Assembly (NCBI GenBank): GCA_017437965.1
Contig: JAFRWN010000136.1
Location: forward strand, 1 to 34,683
DNA length: 34,683 bases
From: Lachnospiraceae bacterium
GTDB taxonomy: Bacteria; Bacillota; Clostridia; Lachnospirales; Lachnospiraceae
Reading direction: 5' to 3'
In this document: one piece after another, positions 15,503 to 23,118 of the stretch
How positions within the stretch are numbered: position 1 is the first letter of the stretch
Layout of the letters: every line of letters starts with the position of its first letter
The notes under the pieces: model-generated
Told to the model about the DNA's origin: nothing
The model's database searches: none
What the model saw: the letters and a program-made list of their open reading frames with translations, nothing else
Made by a program: the position numbers and the translations under genes

Positions 15503-18271
15503 TTATTTCAGGTCAAACCAGTTGTCAGCCATATTGGAATCCACCTCAAGCTCTACAGCCAGACTGACCGCTCCTTTCATTTCTTCGACGAGGATTTTCT
15601 GCACCGCATCTTTTTCATCTTCATAGGCTTCAATCAGGATTTCATCATGAATCTGAAGAAGCATCTTTGACTTCAGTCCGCTATTTTTAAGGGCATTGTA
15701 TACCTTTATCATTGCAAGCTTCATTATATCGGCAGCGGTACCCTGTATCGGCATATTCATCGCAACCCTCTCGCCGAAATTTCTCTGCATGAAATTCGAG
15801 GAGCCAAGCTCCGGTATCGGACGCTTTCTTCCGAGCATTGTTTCTGCATAGCCCTTATCCTTTGCGGTCTTTACAAGCCTGTCCATGTAGGCCTTGACCT
15901 GAGGATACTGCTCAAAATAGGATTTAATATAGCCTTCTGCGGTCTTCCTGCTGATATCAAGATCCTGTCCAAGTCCGAAGGATGAAATACCGTAAATAAT
16001 TCCGAAGTTTACGGCTTTTGCCTCGCTTCTCTGCTTTTTTGTTACCTGATCATAGGGCACATGGAAAACATTTGCGGCAGTTGCACGATGTATATCCCTT
16101 GCATTTTTATAATCGTCAAGCAGTTTTTCGTCACCTGCCATATGAGCCATTATCCTGAGCTCAATCTGGGAATAATCGGCATCCACAAAAATACAGCCTT
16201 TCTTCGGCACAAATGCTTTTCTTATCCTTCTTCCGAGTTCTTCCCTTACAGGAATGTTCTGAAGGTTAGGATCGGTACATGAAAGACGTCCTGTTGCCGT
16301 TACAGTCTGATTGAAGGTACAATGTATCCTTCCGTCAGGCTTAATGCATTCCTTCAGTCCCTCAATATAGGTCGATTTGAGCTTGGAAACCGTGCGGTAT
16401 TCAAGTATTTTTCCGACTATCGGATGCTCGTCTGTCAGCTTTTCAAGAACCTCTGCGCCGGTCGAATAACCTGTTTTTGTCTTTTTCGCGCCGCTGAGGC
16501 CAAGCTTCTCAAAAAGTATAACGCCAAGCTGTTTCGGCGAAAGGATATTGAATCTCTCGGAAGCAAGAGCATATATCTCTTCTTCAAGGGCTTTCATCGC
16601 TTTGTCAAGCTCTGCTCCCTGCTCGTCAAGGACTTCGGGACGACAGATGATACCCTCTTCTTCCATCTCATAGAGTATAGGTATCAGAGGCTTCTCGACC
16701 TCGTTATAGAGTTTTTCAAGCCCGTTTTCTTTCAGTTTATTCAGCACTTCTTCTTTTTTGATCAGCGAAACATAGGCGGCAAAGGCTGTTTTATCACTTA
16801 CAGGCGAAGGATATTCACCTAGGAATGATGCTAGGGTTTCGGCATCATGTTTAGTACTGTTCGGATCAAGCAGGTAATGAGCAATTGAAAAGTCAAAATA
16901 ATCATCACCTGATGAAGCACCCGCTTTTAGTATGTTCTTTAAATTATCGGACGCAACAGACTTTGCGCTTTTACATGCAGCCTTAAGTATTCCTTCAAGT
17001 ATATCCGTTGTCACAAAAAACTGCGCCTTAAAAGAATAAGTTTTTCCTTCAATGCAAAGTGCAAGCTCAGTAATAGCATCATTCCCGTCAAGAATTACCG
17101 AAACACCTATTTCCTTATCTTTGGCAAGTTTTTCTGCTTTTTCAGAGAAAATCAGTACTTCCGAAACATCTGACATTTCCGTCAGACCTTCATTGAAATA
17201 CCTATAAAAGCTTTCTTCCTTTACTTCACCGCTTATGCAGGAAGGAATCTGAAGTGAGCTGATTTCAAGTTCTTCAAGGATTTTAACAGCCGATGCATAA
17301 TCATAATCGGTCTTAAGATCCTTTAGTTCCTTATCTATCGGCAGATCCTTAATTATTGTGGCAAGTTTTTCAGACAGTCTGGCTGCCTTTTCACCTACCA
17401 GTTCATCCTCTGATTCTTTTGTCAGATATGATATCGGATTTCTTACAATACCAAGTTCATTTTTCCACTTAAGCGCAAGCTCTTTGGTATCCGAAGAATT
17501 ATGTATTTCTTCATAGAGTTTGTCAACAGTCTTATAATGAGCGATCAGAGGCGTTGCAGCCTTATCACCTATTCCGGGCACGCCTTTAATGTTATCGGCA
17601 GTATCTCCCATCAGACCTTTAAGTGAAGGAATACTTGCAGGTTCAACACCAAACTCTTTTTTAACAAGTGCTGCGTCAAGCCACTCGGTCTTTTCAGGCA
17701 CTACAATTTCAGCTTTATTAAGATTATATTTCTTGAAATACTCATCGGCTTTCTTCTGGTCGCTTACGATCAGCCAGAGCCTCACATGGTCATCAACAAG
17801 CTGCAGGTAATCATGATCCTTGGTCATAATATTTACTTCTACTTCTGTAGAAAACTTATTTGCAAGGGATCCTGAAAAATCATCAGCCTCATATCTTTCG
17901 TCCATGAACTGAACAACGCCAAGCTTTGCAAGGATATCCTGCATCAGAATAAACTGTTCTTTTAAAGGAACAATAGTCTCGCTTCTGTTTGCCTTATAAT
18001 CCTCATAGAGCTCACGGCGGAAAGTATTTCTGGTAAGATCCCAGGTCACTGCAAGATACGTGGGTTTCTGCCTGTCAAGTATGGAAAAAAGCGTACGAAG
18101 GAATCCATACACAGCATTTGTATATACACCCTTCGACGTTTTCATTATTTTATGATAATATTTTTCCTTTTCCTCAACAGTCTTAGCCATCAGGACTTCT
18201 CTCGGCAGATTTCCATAGAACTGCGTTGATAAAAGGCTTGAACCGTCAATTATCAGTAAATAATCATTCAT
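15503..18271 (-). CDS. polA: DNA polymerase I
   Basis: PolA fills repair gaps and removes Okazaki primers. The 5'-3' exonuclease domain covers roughly residues 1-300 (LLIIDGSSLL, EADDFSGSLA, MTKDHDYLQLV, GLMGDTADNIKGVPGIGDK). The polymerase domain carries motif A DADYSQIELR (~697), motif B RSEAKAVNFGIIYG (~748) and motif C QIHDEILIEA (~873). The middle 3'-5' exonuclease domain is degenerate: the DxE motif reads LDGNDA and the other two motifs lack their acidic residues, so proofreading is probably absent, as in many Gram-positive PolA. Start: ATG 18271 with AGGAAAG 6 nt upstream is preferred over GTG 18277, which touches that site. The start overlaps the upstream gene by 8 nt. Confidence 0.96.
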   Translation of the reverse strand: MNDYLLIIDGSSLLSTQFYGNLPREVLMAKTVEEKEKYYHKIMKTSKGVYTNAVYGFLRTLFSILDRQKPTYLAVTWDLTRNTFRRELYEDYKANRSETIVPLKEQFILMQDILAKLGVVQFMDERYEADDFSGSLANKFSTEVEVNIMTKDHDYLQLVDDHVRLWLIVSDQKKADEYFKKYNLNKAEIVVPEKTEWLDAALVKKEFGVEPASIPSLKGLMGDTADNIKGVPGIGDKAATPLIAHYKTVDKLYEEIHNSSDTKELALKWKNELGIVRNPISYLTKESEDELVGEKAARLSEKLATIIKDLPIDKELKDLKTDYDYASAVKILEELEISSLQIPSCISGEVKEESFYRYFNEGLTEMSDVSEVLIFSEKAEKLAKDKEIGVSVILDGNDAITELALCIEGKTYSFKAQFFVTTDILEGILKAACKSAKSVASDNLKNILKAGASSGDDYFDFSIAHYLLDPNSTKHDAETLASFLGEYPSPVSDKTAFAAYVSLIKKEEVLNKLKENGLEKLYNEVEKPLIPILYEMEEEGIICRPEVLDEQGAELDKAMKALEEEIYALASERFNILSPKQLGVILFEKLGLSGAKKTKTGYSTGAEVLEKLTDEHPIVGKILEYRTVSKLKSTYIEGLKECIKPDGRIHCTFNQTVTATGRLSCTDPNLQNIPVREELGRRIRKAFVPKKGCIFVDADYSQIELRIMAHMAGDEKLLDDYKNARDIHRATAANVFHVPYDQVTKKQRSEAKAVNFGIIYGISSFGLGQDLDISRKTAEGYIKSYFEQYPQVKAYMDRLVKTAKDKGYAETMLGRKRPIPELGSSNFMQRNFGERVAMNMPIQGTAADIMKLAMIKVYNALKNSGLKSKMLLQIHDEILIEAYEDEKDAVQKILVEEMKGAVSLAVELEVDSNMADNWFDLK

Positions 18272-18776
18272 CAGCACTTTCCTGCCTTTCGTCTTCGAGC
18301 TTCAGACTATGAATATATTCTATCAGGTTGTCGTTATAATCATTGTTCATTTTCTTGACATCGTTCATAAAGTCCGGAACGCCGTCAAAATCGATCATAA
18401 AAGTCTCTTCCTTTCCTTTTTCAAGGAAATCAATTCCTTCATGTCTGAAAAAGAAAATCGAAAAAACTATTCCGAAAGCCAATGAAATAATGAAAGCCGA
18501 AACATAGGAAATCACTTTTAAGATGAAACCTCGTCTCTGCTTACCGAGATACTCGTCTATTCCCTTTTCAAGTTCGGCATCAAAATCTTCGGAAAGCTCA
18601 TCTCCTTTTTCAAGCTGATCAAGAGCCTTAAGAAGCGAGTAATTTATCTTAAGTTCTTCCATGCATTCATTGCATCCCTTGACATGATTGACAAACTTTT
18701 TAAGCTCGTCTCCGCCAAGGCTGCCGTTAATGTATGAATCGATTTTTTTCTGGTTTTCGCTGCAAATAATATTCAT
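18264..18776 (-). CDS. anti-sigma-factor-like zinc-finger membrane protein
   Basis: This 170-residue protein has the zinc-binding anti-sigma (ZAS, zf-HC2) pattern: Cys5, then His31, Cys35 and Cys38 in NHVKGCNEC. A helical stretch follows, then one TM helix (about 95-117, LKVISYVSAFIISLAFGIVF) and an extracytoplasmic tail of ~50 residues. ZAS proteins bind and inhibit ECF sigma factors, but no sigma factor is nearby. I chose ATG 18776, with GGAGG 11 nt upstream; a longer reading to 18902 would cross the tRNA-Leu gene on the other strand and is not credible. An ATG three codons earlier is too close to the ribosome site. It is first in the polA run, with an 8-nt overlap into polA. The function as an anti-sigma factor is inferred. 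Confidence 0.8.
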   Translation of the reverse strand: MNIICSENQKKIDSYINGSLGGDELKKFVNHVKGCNECMEELKINYSLLKALDQLEKGDELSEDFDAELEKGIDEYLGKQRRGFILKVISYVSAFIISLAFGIVFSIFFFRHEGIDFLEKGKEETFMIDFDGVPDFMNDVKKMNNDYNDNLIEYIHSLKLEDERQESADE

Positions 18777-18811
18777 TACCGGCATAGCCTCCGAAATAGG
18801 AAAACTTATTC

Positions 18812-18840
18812 TTGCAATAAAGCTGAAAGTATGATAAAAT
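18812..18840 (+). promoter_or_regulatory. predicted promoter of tRNA-Leu
   Basis: TTGCAA (18812-18817) and TAAAAT (18835-18840) are 17 nt apart, and a TGA just before the -10 box gives an extended -10 (TGnTAAAAT). The expected transcription start is a few bases before the tRNA at 18851. It lies back to back with the anti-sigma-like gene, whose own promoter I cannot place. Confidence 0.65.
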
Positions 18841-18850
18841 ATTATCCGTT

Positions 18851-18933
18851 GCAGGCATGGCGGAATGGCAGACGCAGCAGACTCAAAATCTGCCGGGGGC
18901 AACTTCGTGTGGGTTCAAGTCCCACTGCCTGCA
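18851..18933 (+). tRNA. tRNA-Leu (anticodon CAA)
   Basis: A class II tRNA of 83 nt. The acceptor stem GCAGGCA pairs with TGCCTGC and is followed by discriminator A. The anticodon stem GCAGA/TCTGC encloses the loop CTCAAAA with anticodon CAA, reading UUG. A variable arm (CGGGGGCAACTTCGTG region) and a T-arm GTGGG-TTCAAGT-CCCAC follow. CCA is not encoded. It is the only RNA gene seen and stands alone on the plus strand between two minus-strand transcription units, with its own promoter and terminator. Confidence 0.95.
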
Positions 18934-18937
18934 GAAT

Positions 18938-18967
18938 GTGCAGCTCTTTACGGAGCTGCACTTTTTT
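18938..18967 (+). terminator. rho-independent terminator of tRNA-Leu
   Basis: A perfect 9-bp stem (GTGCAGCTC / GAGCTGCAC) with a 6-nt loop is followed by six T residues on the plus strand. It lies 4 nt after the tRNA and ends just before the stop codon of the convergent CBM9 gene. On the minus strand no T run follows it, so it works mainly for the tRNA. Confidence 0.92.
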
Positions 18968-18969
18968 GT

Positions 18970-19995
18970 TTATTTAAGCACCAGGGTTCCGACCTTTGAA
19001 AGATCCCTGTAAGTATACATTGAGGTATCACTCCACTGGGTCATGAAATCCCTGTACTGATCGTTCTTTGAATCATTTACCCTGACATCAAATCCTATTG
19101 CGGATTCGAAAACTGGTTTTATCAAGGTAAAAGGAATTCCGATCTCTATCTTGTAGCCATTCTCGTCATCAATGATCTTGAAATCCATGGTATTCTCATT
19201 GGCATTATTTCCGTATTCCACTTCTCCGGCACGGCTGATCTTGAAATGGCAGTCACCTTCTGCATATTCCTGATGCTTGTCGCCTTTTTCGTTGATAAAG
19301 ATCTCAATACAATCCTTACGGCTGAATTTTTCTGCCTTTGTATCCGGTGTCGAATCACTTACTTCAACAAGAATATAAAGCTGAGACTTGTCCCAGTAAA
19401 CCTTGAAGGTTCCGGTTGCGCCATTCTGGCCCCAACCGATATTTTTGATCGGAACTGCCTCAATCTTTTCCCAGAGATCTTCAATTATTCCGTCAACCTT
19501 GATTACAGAGTGTGATTTTACTTCGGCAACCTTTGTGGATTTAGCCTTCGGTGCAGGATATGTAGCATCATCTTCCGGAGGCACAACCGTAATATATGGA
19601 TACTTGGTGGGCATCGGAGTATTTGTAGTTTTGGGAGCCTTTGTAGCCACCGGCACTTTTGTAGGTATCGGCGTGTTGACAGCCGGAACCGGAGTATTTG
19701 TTGCCGCCTGAACAGGAGTCGGTGTATCCGCTACCGGTGTAGGTGTGTCCTCAACCGGAGTAGGCGTATCTGCTATCGGTGTAGGCGTAGGAGTATCCGG
19801 TATAGGAGTCGGTGTATCCTCAACAGGCATCGGGGTCGGTGTATCGGTATCAGCTGCAGGAGTCGGAGTTTCATTTCCCGGCGGATTATCCGGATCTTCA
19901 ATATCCGCAAATGCAGTCTTTAGGCTCAGAAAACAAATGCTCACAGTCAGAACCGTAAGGAAAAGTGCAAGTAAAATGTTGGTTTTCTTTTTCAT
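18970..19995 (-). CDS. secreted CBM9-like protein with Thr-Pro-rich linker
   Basis: The 341-residue product starts with a signal peptide (KKKTNILLALFLTVLTVSI, probable cleavage after AFA at ~30), has no lipobox, and continues with a Thr-Pro-rich linker (~43-130). The C-terminal ~190 residues form a family 9 carbohydrate-binding-like module: IKVDGIIEDLWEKIEAVPI, KVYWDKSQLYILVEVSDSTP, DCIEIFINEKGDKHQ and IEIGIPFTLI are typical. CBM9 modules of xylanases bind sugar chain ends. No catalytic domain, LPXTG or S-layer anchor is present. AAGGAGG precedes the ATG. It lies 12 nt after a paralogue that is membrane-anchored and closes the operon. Ligand binding is inferred; DOMON-type redox modules share the fold and are an alternative. 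Confidence 0.85.
   Translation of the reverse strand: MKKKTNILLALFLTVLTVSICFLSLKTAFADIEDPDNPPGNETPTPAADTDTPTPMPVEDTPTPIPDTPTPTPIADTPTPVEDTPTPVADTPTPVQAATNTPVPAVNTPIPTKVPVATKAPKTTNTPMPTKYPYITVVPPEDDATYPAPKAKSTKVAEVKSHSVIKVDGIIEDLWEKIEAVPIKNIGWGQNGATGTFKVYWDKSQLYILVEVSDSTPDTKAEKFSRKDCIEIFINEKGDKHQEYAEGDCHFKISRAGEVEYGNNANENTMDFKIIDDENGYKIEIGIPFTLIKPVFESAIGFDVRVNDSKNDQYRDFMTQWSDTSMYTYRDLSKVGTLVLK
19606..19869 (-). repeat. Thr-Pro-rich linker repeat region
   Basis: About 88 codons of the CBM9-like gene encode degenerate units of the form DTPTPV/ADTPTP, giving an imperfect DNA repeat with a period near 18-24 nt. It should form an extended, possibly glycosylated spacer between membrane or wall and the C-terminal module. 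Such runs are prone to length change. Confidence 0.8.
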
Positions 19996-20007
19996 TCCGG
20001 TTCCTCC

Positions 20008-20820
20008 TTACTTGAATGTCAGTGTGCCGACTGCCGCAAAATTCTGGAAGGTATACAGGTAATTGCTTGCCCATTTATAAATACTTACCAGCTTTCCGTC
20101 CACTGCGTTGTTTACCTGTATATCAAATCCTATCGAATTGTTCTTTGAAGCCTTTATCGTCATCAAAGGAATGATAACCTCTACAACATAACCAGGCTTT
20201 ACTGTATTTCCGTTTTCATCGGTCACAGGGTCAAGTTCATAGGTCACTGATTCAAAACTCTCATCAGCACCAAATCCGAGAGCCTTTAAATTATCACGGT
20301 TTACAACATAATGTGCATCGCCGACACGGAGAGTCGAATTTTTCTTTCCGTCTTCATTTACAAAGAACTCGACAGAATCCTGGACACTGTACTTTTCGCC
20401 TGTCACATCAGGAGTTGAATCCTTTACGGTTACCTGTACATAGAGATACTTCTTAGCCCATATAAGCTTATACGAAGCTTCCATCTGAACATTACCGCTT
20501 GCAGCTATATCAATAGGAATCGCCTCATAATCATCCCATATCGGCTCATGCTTCCCGCTGAGCGTAGGATAAAGACTAGATGCTTCCGCCTGCACATCAG
20601 TAAATTCGGGTTCCTTTGCCTTCGCAAGCTGTTCCTCAAGCTCCCTGTATACTATCGGTGAGGGAGACTTTGGTGTCGGAATCACTTCATCCTCAAGATC
20701 CGGCAAATTGTTATTCGGCTGATGTTTCTTCATGTAGTACCTGTAATACTTGTAGCCACCGAAAGCACCGGCACCCAACACAAGTACAATTACAAGAATT
20801 ATGATTGTCTTTTTGTTCAT
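20008..20820 (-). CDS. membrane-anchored CBM9-like protein
   Basis: A 270-residue paralogue of the next gene. The N-terminus has one hydrophobic helix (about 4-22, TIIILVIVLVLGAGAFGGY) followed by a basic YYRYYMKKH stretch, with no obvious signal-peptidase site, so it is probably an uncleaved anchor. A short Pro-rich spacer follows, then a CBM9-like domain (~78-270) with HEPIWDDYEAIPIDI, WAKKYLYVQVTVKDSTPD, SVEFFVNEDGKKN and YVVEVIIPLMTI. The end, AVGTLTFK, matches KVGTLVLK in the paralogue. GGAGG lies 5 nt before the ATG. It follows the U32 gene by 12 nt with no terminator between, so it appears to belong to that operon. Orientation of the soluble part and its ligand are inferred. Confidence 0.83.
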   Translation of the reverse strand: MNKKTIIILVIVLVLGAGAFGGYKYYRYYMKKHQPNNNLPDLEDEVIPTPKSPSPIVYRELEEQLAKAKEPEFTDVQAEASSLYPTLSGKHEPIWDDYEAIPIDIAASGNVQMEASYKLIWAKKYLYVQVTVKDSTPDVTGEKYSVQDSVEFFVNEDGKKNSTLRVGDAHYVVNRDNLKALGFGADESFESVTYELDPVTDENGNTVKPGYVVEVIIPLMTIKASKNNSIGFDIQVNNAVDGKLVSIYKWASNYLYTFQNFAAVGTLTFK

Positions 20821-20832
20821 CCTATCCTCCGA

Positions 20833-22071
20833 CTACTCTTCTTTCATACGTATTATATTGCCACGCTCGGGCACCCGGGCTAGCATCACCCTTATTATCT
20901 GCTTGGGGTGAGGACACGAATCAATCTCTTCGCCCTCTTCGTTCCACATGTGAAGTACTCTCGTAACATGGTTTTCACCGCCATACCCCATCACTTCAAC
21001 CTCATCATCCACACAGTACTTGTTTCTCTGCATCATGAAAAAGCTTCCGTCAGGATTGATTTTGTCGGCTATTCCGAGATATACATAATTTCTGCAGTAA
21101 ACATTGTTGTCATAAACCTGCGCATCGGTTCCGGGCTTTCCAAAGAAAAAGCCGGTAGTAAAATTACGGTAGGTACATTTTGCTATTTCCTCCCTGTACC
21201 ATTCCATATTTTCTTCATATTTCTCCGGGCTTTCAAAATAGTCATCAAGAGCCTTGCGGTAGGTTCTTGCAACGGCCGCAACATAAAGCGCCGTCTTCAT
21301 CCTGCCTTCAATCTTGAAACTGTCGATGCCAGCATCTACAAGCTCAGGAATATACTCTATCATGCAGAGATCTTTGGAATTGAATATATAGGTTCCTCTG
21401 TCATTTTCATATACAGGAAAATACTCTCCCGGTCTCGATTCCACCATCAGAGTATATTTCCAGCGGCACGGATGAGTGCATTCGCCCTTGTTTGCATCAC
21501 GTCCGGTCATGAAATTGCTAAGAAGGCATCTTCCGGAATATGAAATGCACATGGCACCATGCACAAAGGTCTCAATTTCAAGATCGTCAGGTATGTTTGC
21601 CCTGATTTCCTTTATTTCCTTTAGTGAGAGCTCGCGTCCGGTAACCACACGTTTTGCACCCTGTTTTCTCCAGAATTCAAAGGTCAGATAATTTACATTA
21701 TTGGCCTGGGTGCTAATATGGATATCGATATTTTCATCAAGATATTCCTTCGCAAGCGAGAACACACCAGGGTCGGAAATTATAACGGCATCGGGCTTCA
21801 GCCTGTTAAGTGTTCCGATATAGTCCTTGATTCCTTCGATATCTTCATTATGGGCGGTTATGTTCATCGTCACATAGACTTTTCTGCCGTTTTCATGGGC
21901 ATAGCTAATTCCCTGCTCCATATCCTCTTCGGAAAAGTTCCTGGCATTTGCCCTTAGTGAGAAAAGCTCCCCGCCAATATATACCGCATCTGCTCCGTAG
22001 TCAACCGCAACCTTAAGTACTTCAAGGCTTGACGCAGGAAGCAGAAGCTCCGGTTTTTTTCTTGTTGTCAT
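20833..22071 (-). CDS. U32-family protein, probable tRNA uridine-34 hydroxylase (TrhP/YrrO type)
   Basis: The 412-residue protein has the U32 signature VHGAMCISYSGRCLLSNFMT followed by ECTHPCRWKY; the cysteines there are those that bind an iron-sulfur cluster in characterised family members. Although named peptidases, YrrN/YrrO and TrhP proteins make 5-hydroxyuridine at tRNA position 34 using prephenate. Length fits YrrO rather than the shorter YrrN, which is absent. The preceding gene encodes the methyltransferase for the next step, supporting this role. AGGTGA precedes the ATG at 22071, and only 4 nt separate the two genes. Other U32 members act on ubiquinone or 23S rRNA, but the context fits tRNA best. 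Confidence 0.87.
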   Translation of the reverse strand: MTTRKKPELLLPASSLEVLKVAVDYGADAVYIGGELFSLRANARNFSEEDMEQGISYAHENGRKVYVTMNITAHNEDIEGIKDYIGTLNRLKPDAVIISDPGVFSLAKEYLDENIDIHISTQANNVNYLTFEFWRKQGAKRVVTGRELSLKEIKEIRANIPDDLEIETFVHGAMCISYSGRCLLSNFMTGRDANKGECTHPCRWKYTLMVESRPGEYFPVYENDRGTYIFNSKDLCMIEYIPELVDAGIDSFKIEGRMKTALYVAAVARTYRKALDDYFESPEKYEENMEWYREEIAKCTYRNFTTGFFFGKPGTDAQVYDNNVYCRNYVYLGIADKINPDGSFFMMQRNKYCVDDEVEVMGYGGENHVTRVLHMWNEEGEEIDSCPHPKQIIRVMLARVPERGNIIRMKEE

Positions 22072-22075
22072 CTTT

Positions 22076-22720
22076 TCACCTGTTTCTTGTGCTTATCAAA
22101 AGCCCGTCACCGACAGGCACTATCATTGAATTGAACTCCTCGCTTCTCATCATTTCGTCAAGAAATTCCCTCATACGCTGATGTATCGTGCGGTCCCTTC
22201 TTATCACAGAAAACTTAGAAGCAGCAACCGAGCCCTCCTGAAGTATATTGTCTGTAAGAAGTAGCCCGTCATCAGTAAGAAGCTTTTTTATATAGGTCAG
22301 ATAATTACTGTACTGTGCCTTGGCAGCATCCATGAAGATAAAATCAAACTTTTCATTATCCTCACACATTTTCTGCATGATCTCTACTGCATCGCCAAAA
22401 CACAGAGTGATTTTATCGCTGTTATCGGTTTTTTTAATGTTTTCCGCAGCAATTTCTGCCCTTTCAGGCATTTTTTCTATGGTTTTGATCCTTACATCCG
22501 ACGCTGAATAATATGCCATATAGCACGCAGAAAAACCGATGGCGGTACCTATTTCAAGAATACGCCCCGGTTTTCGGCTTTTCAAGAGGAACCTGAGCAC
22601 TGACCTTGACTCCGTACGGATGATGGGCACAAGGTTTTTTATACCGTATTCCTCAATTTTCTTTAAATTTTCCGGCAGCTCCGGTTCAAAGGAGCCGATA
22701 TATCCGTCAATCAAATCCAT
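22076..22720 (-). CDS. trmR: O-methyltransferase, probable tRNA 5-hydroxyuridine methyltransferase TrmR (YrrM)
   Basis: A 214-residue class I SAM methyltransferase of the type 3 O-methyltransferase family. Motif I is ILEIGTAIGFSACYMAYY; the metal/catalytic stretch is FIFMDAAKAQYSNYL. In Bacillus subtilis the protein at this conserved position (YrrM/TrmR) converts 5-hydroxyuridine-34 of tRNA to 5-methoxyuridine. The U32 hydroxylase just downstream would supply its substrate. A GGAAG site precedes the ATG at 22720, which is a single base from the stop of the MltG-like gene. The assignment relies on context as well as family. Confidence 0.86.
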   Translation of the reverse strand: MDLIDGYIGSFEPELPENLKKIEEYGIKNLVPIIRTESRSVLRFLLKSRKPGRILEIGTAIGFSACYMAYYSASDVRIKTIEKMPERAEIAAENIKKTDNSDKITLCFGDAVEIMQKMCEDNEKFDFIFMDAAKAQYSNYLTYIKKLLTDDGLLLTDNILQEGSVAASKFSVIRRDRTIHQRMREFLDEMMRSEEFNSMIVPVGDGLLISTRNR

Positions 22721-22721
22721 T

Positions 22722-23108
22722 TCAGCTTCCTATAGTTTTTATAATCTCAGCATAATCCATGTCGGAGCTCAGGTCGTATTTTCCTGAGATAAGAGTTACT
22801 TTTTCAAGCTTAAGCTTCACATAGAAGGAATACTTGTTCAGTATCAGCTCGTTATCCTCAAGCATCTCCGCCACATCCATCAGGCTTTCGTCGGCATCGA
22901 TCTCTACAGTCATTGACTTCGCATGAAGCGAATCATTTACCGATGCATTACCAAAAATCTGGTAGCAGAAATCATAGGCATAACGTGTTACGTAAATAAA
23001 AGCAATCACAGCTATTGCATAGACTGTAACATCAAGCATCAGTCTGAACATGCCGCTAGCAAGATTTACTGCCAGCTTACTCTGTTTTTCCTTCTTTGCC
23101 TTTGCCAT
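22722..23108 (-). CDS. truncated MltG/YceG-like protein without catalytic domain
   Basis: The product has 128 residues: a basic cytoplasmic tail (MAKAKKEKQSK), one TM helix (~26-46) and a short extracytoplasmic part whose MTVEIDADESLMDVAEMLED and ISGKYDLSSDMDYAEIIKTI resemble the LysM-like N-terminal part of MltG (YceG, YrrL). MltG normally has ~340-380 residues and its catalytic glutamate lies in the missing C-terminal part, so lytic transglycosylase activity is not expected. The position between the yrzB/ruvX genes and trmR is exactly where mltG sits in Bacillus. GGAG precedes the ATG, and the RNase J stop is 10 nt upstream. The clean stop and tight spacing argue for a stable short protein rather than recent decay. 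Confidence 0.75.
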   Translation of the reverse strand: MAKAKKEKQSKLAVNLASGMFRLMLDVTVYAIAVIAFIYVTRYAYDFCYQIFGNASVNDSLHAKSMTVEIDADESLMDVAEMLEDNELILNKYSFYVKLKLEKVTLISGKYDLSSDMDYAEIIKTIGS

Positions 23109-23118
23109 CTTTTCTCCG

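Noticed and set aside
18777..18902. Upstream in-frame extension of the anti-sigma-like gene to 18902
   Set aside because: It would run antisense through the tRNA-Leu promoter and tRNA gene and adds non-family residues; GGAGG supports ATG 18776.
18851..18967. Attachment site of an integrated element at the tRNA-Leu 3' end
   Set aside because: No integrase gene and no second copy of the tRNA 3' end were noticed in the window.
19606..19869. CRISPR-like or satellite array
   Set aside because: The repetition is explained by Thr-Pro codons in an intact reading frame; there are no constant repeats with unique spacers.
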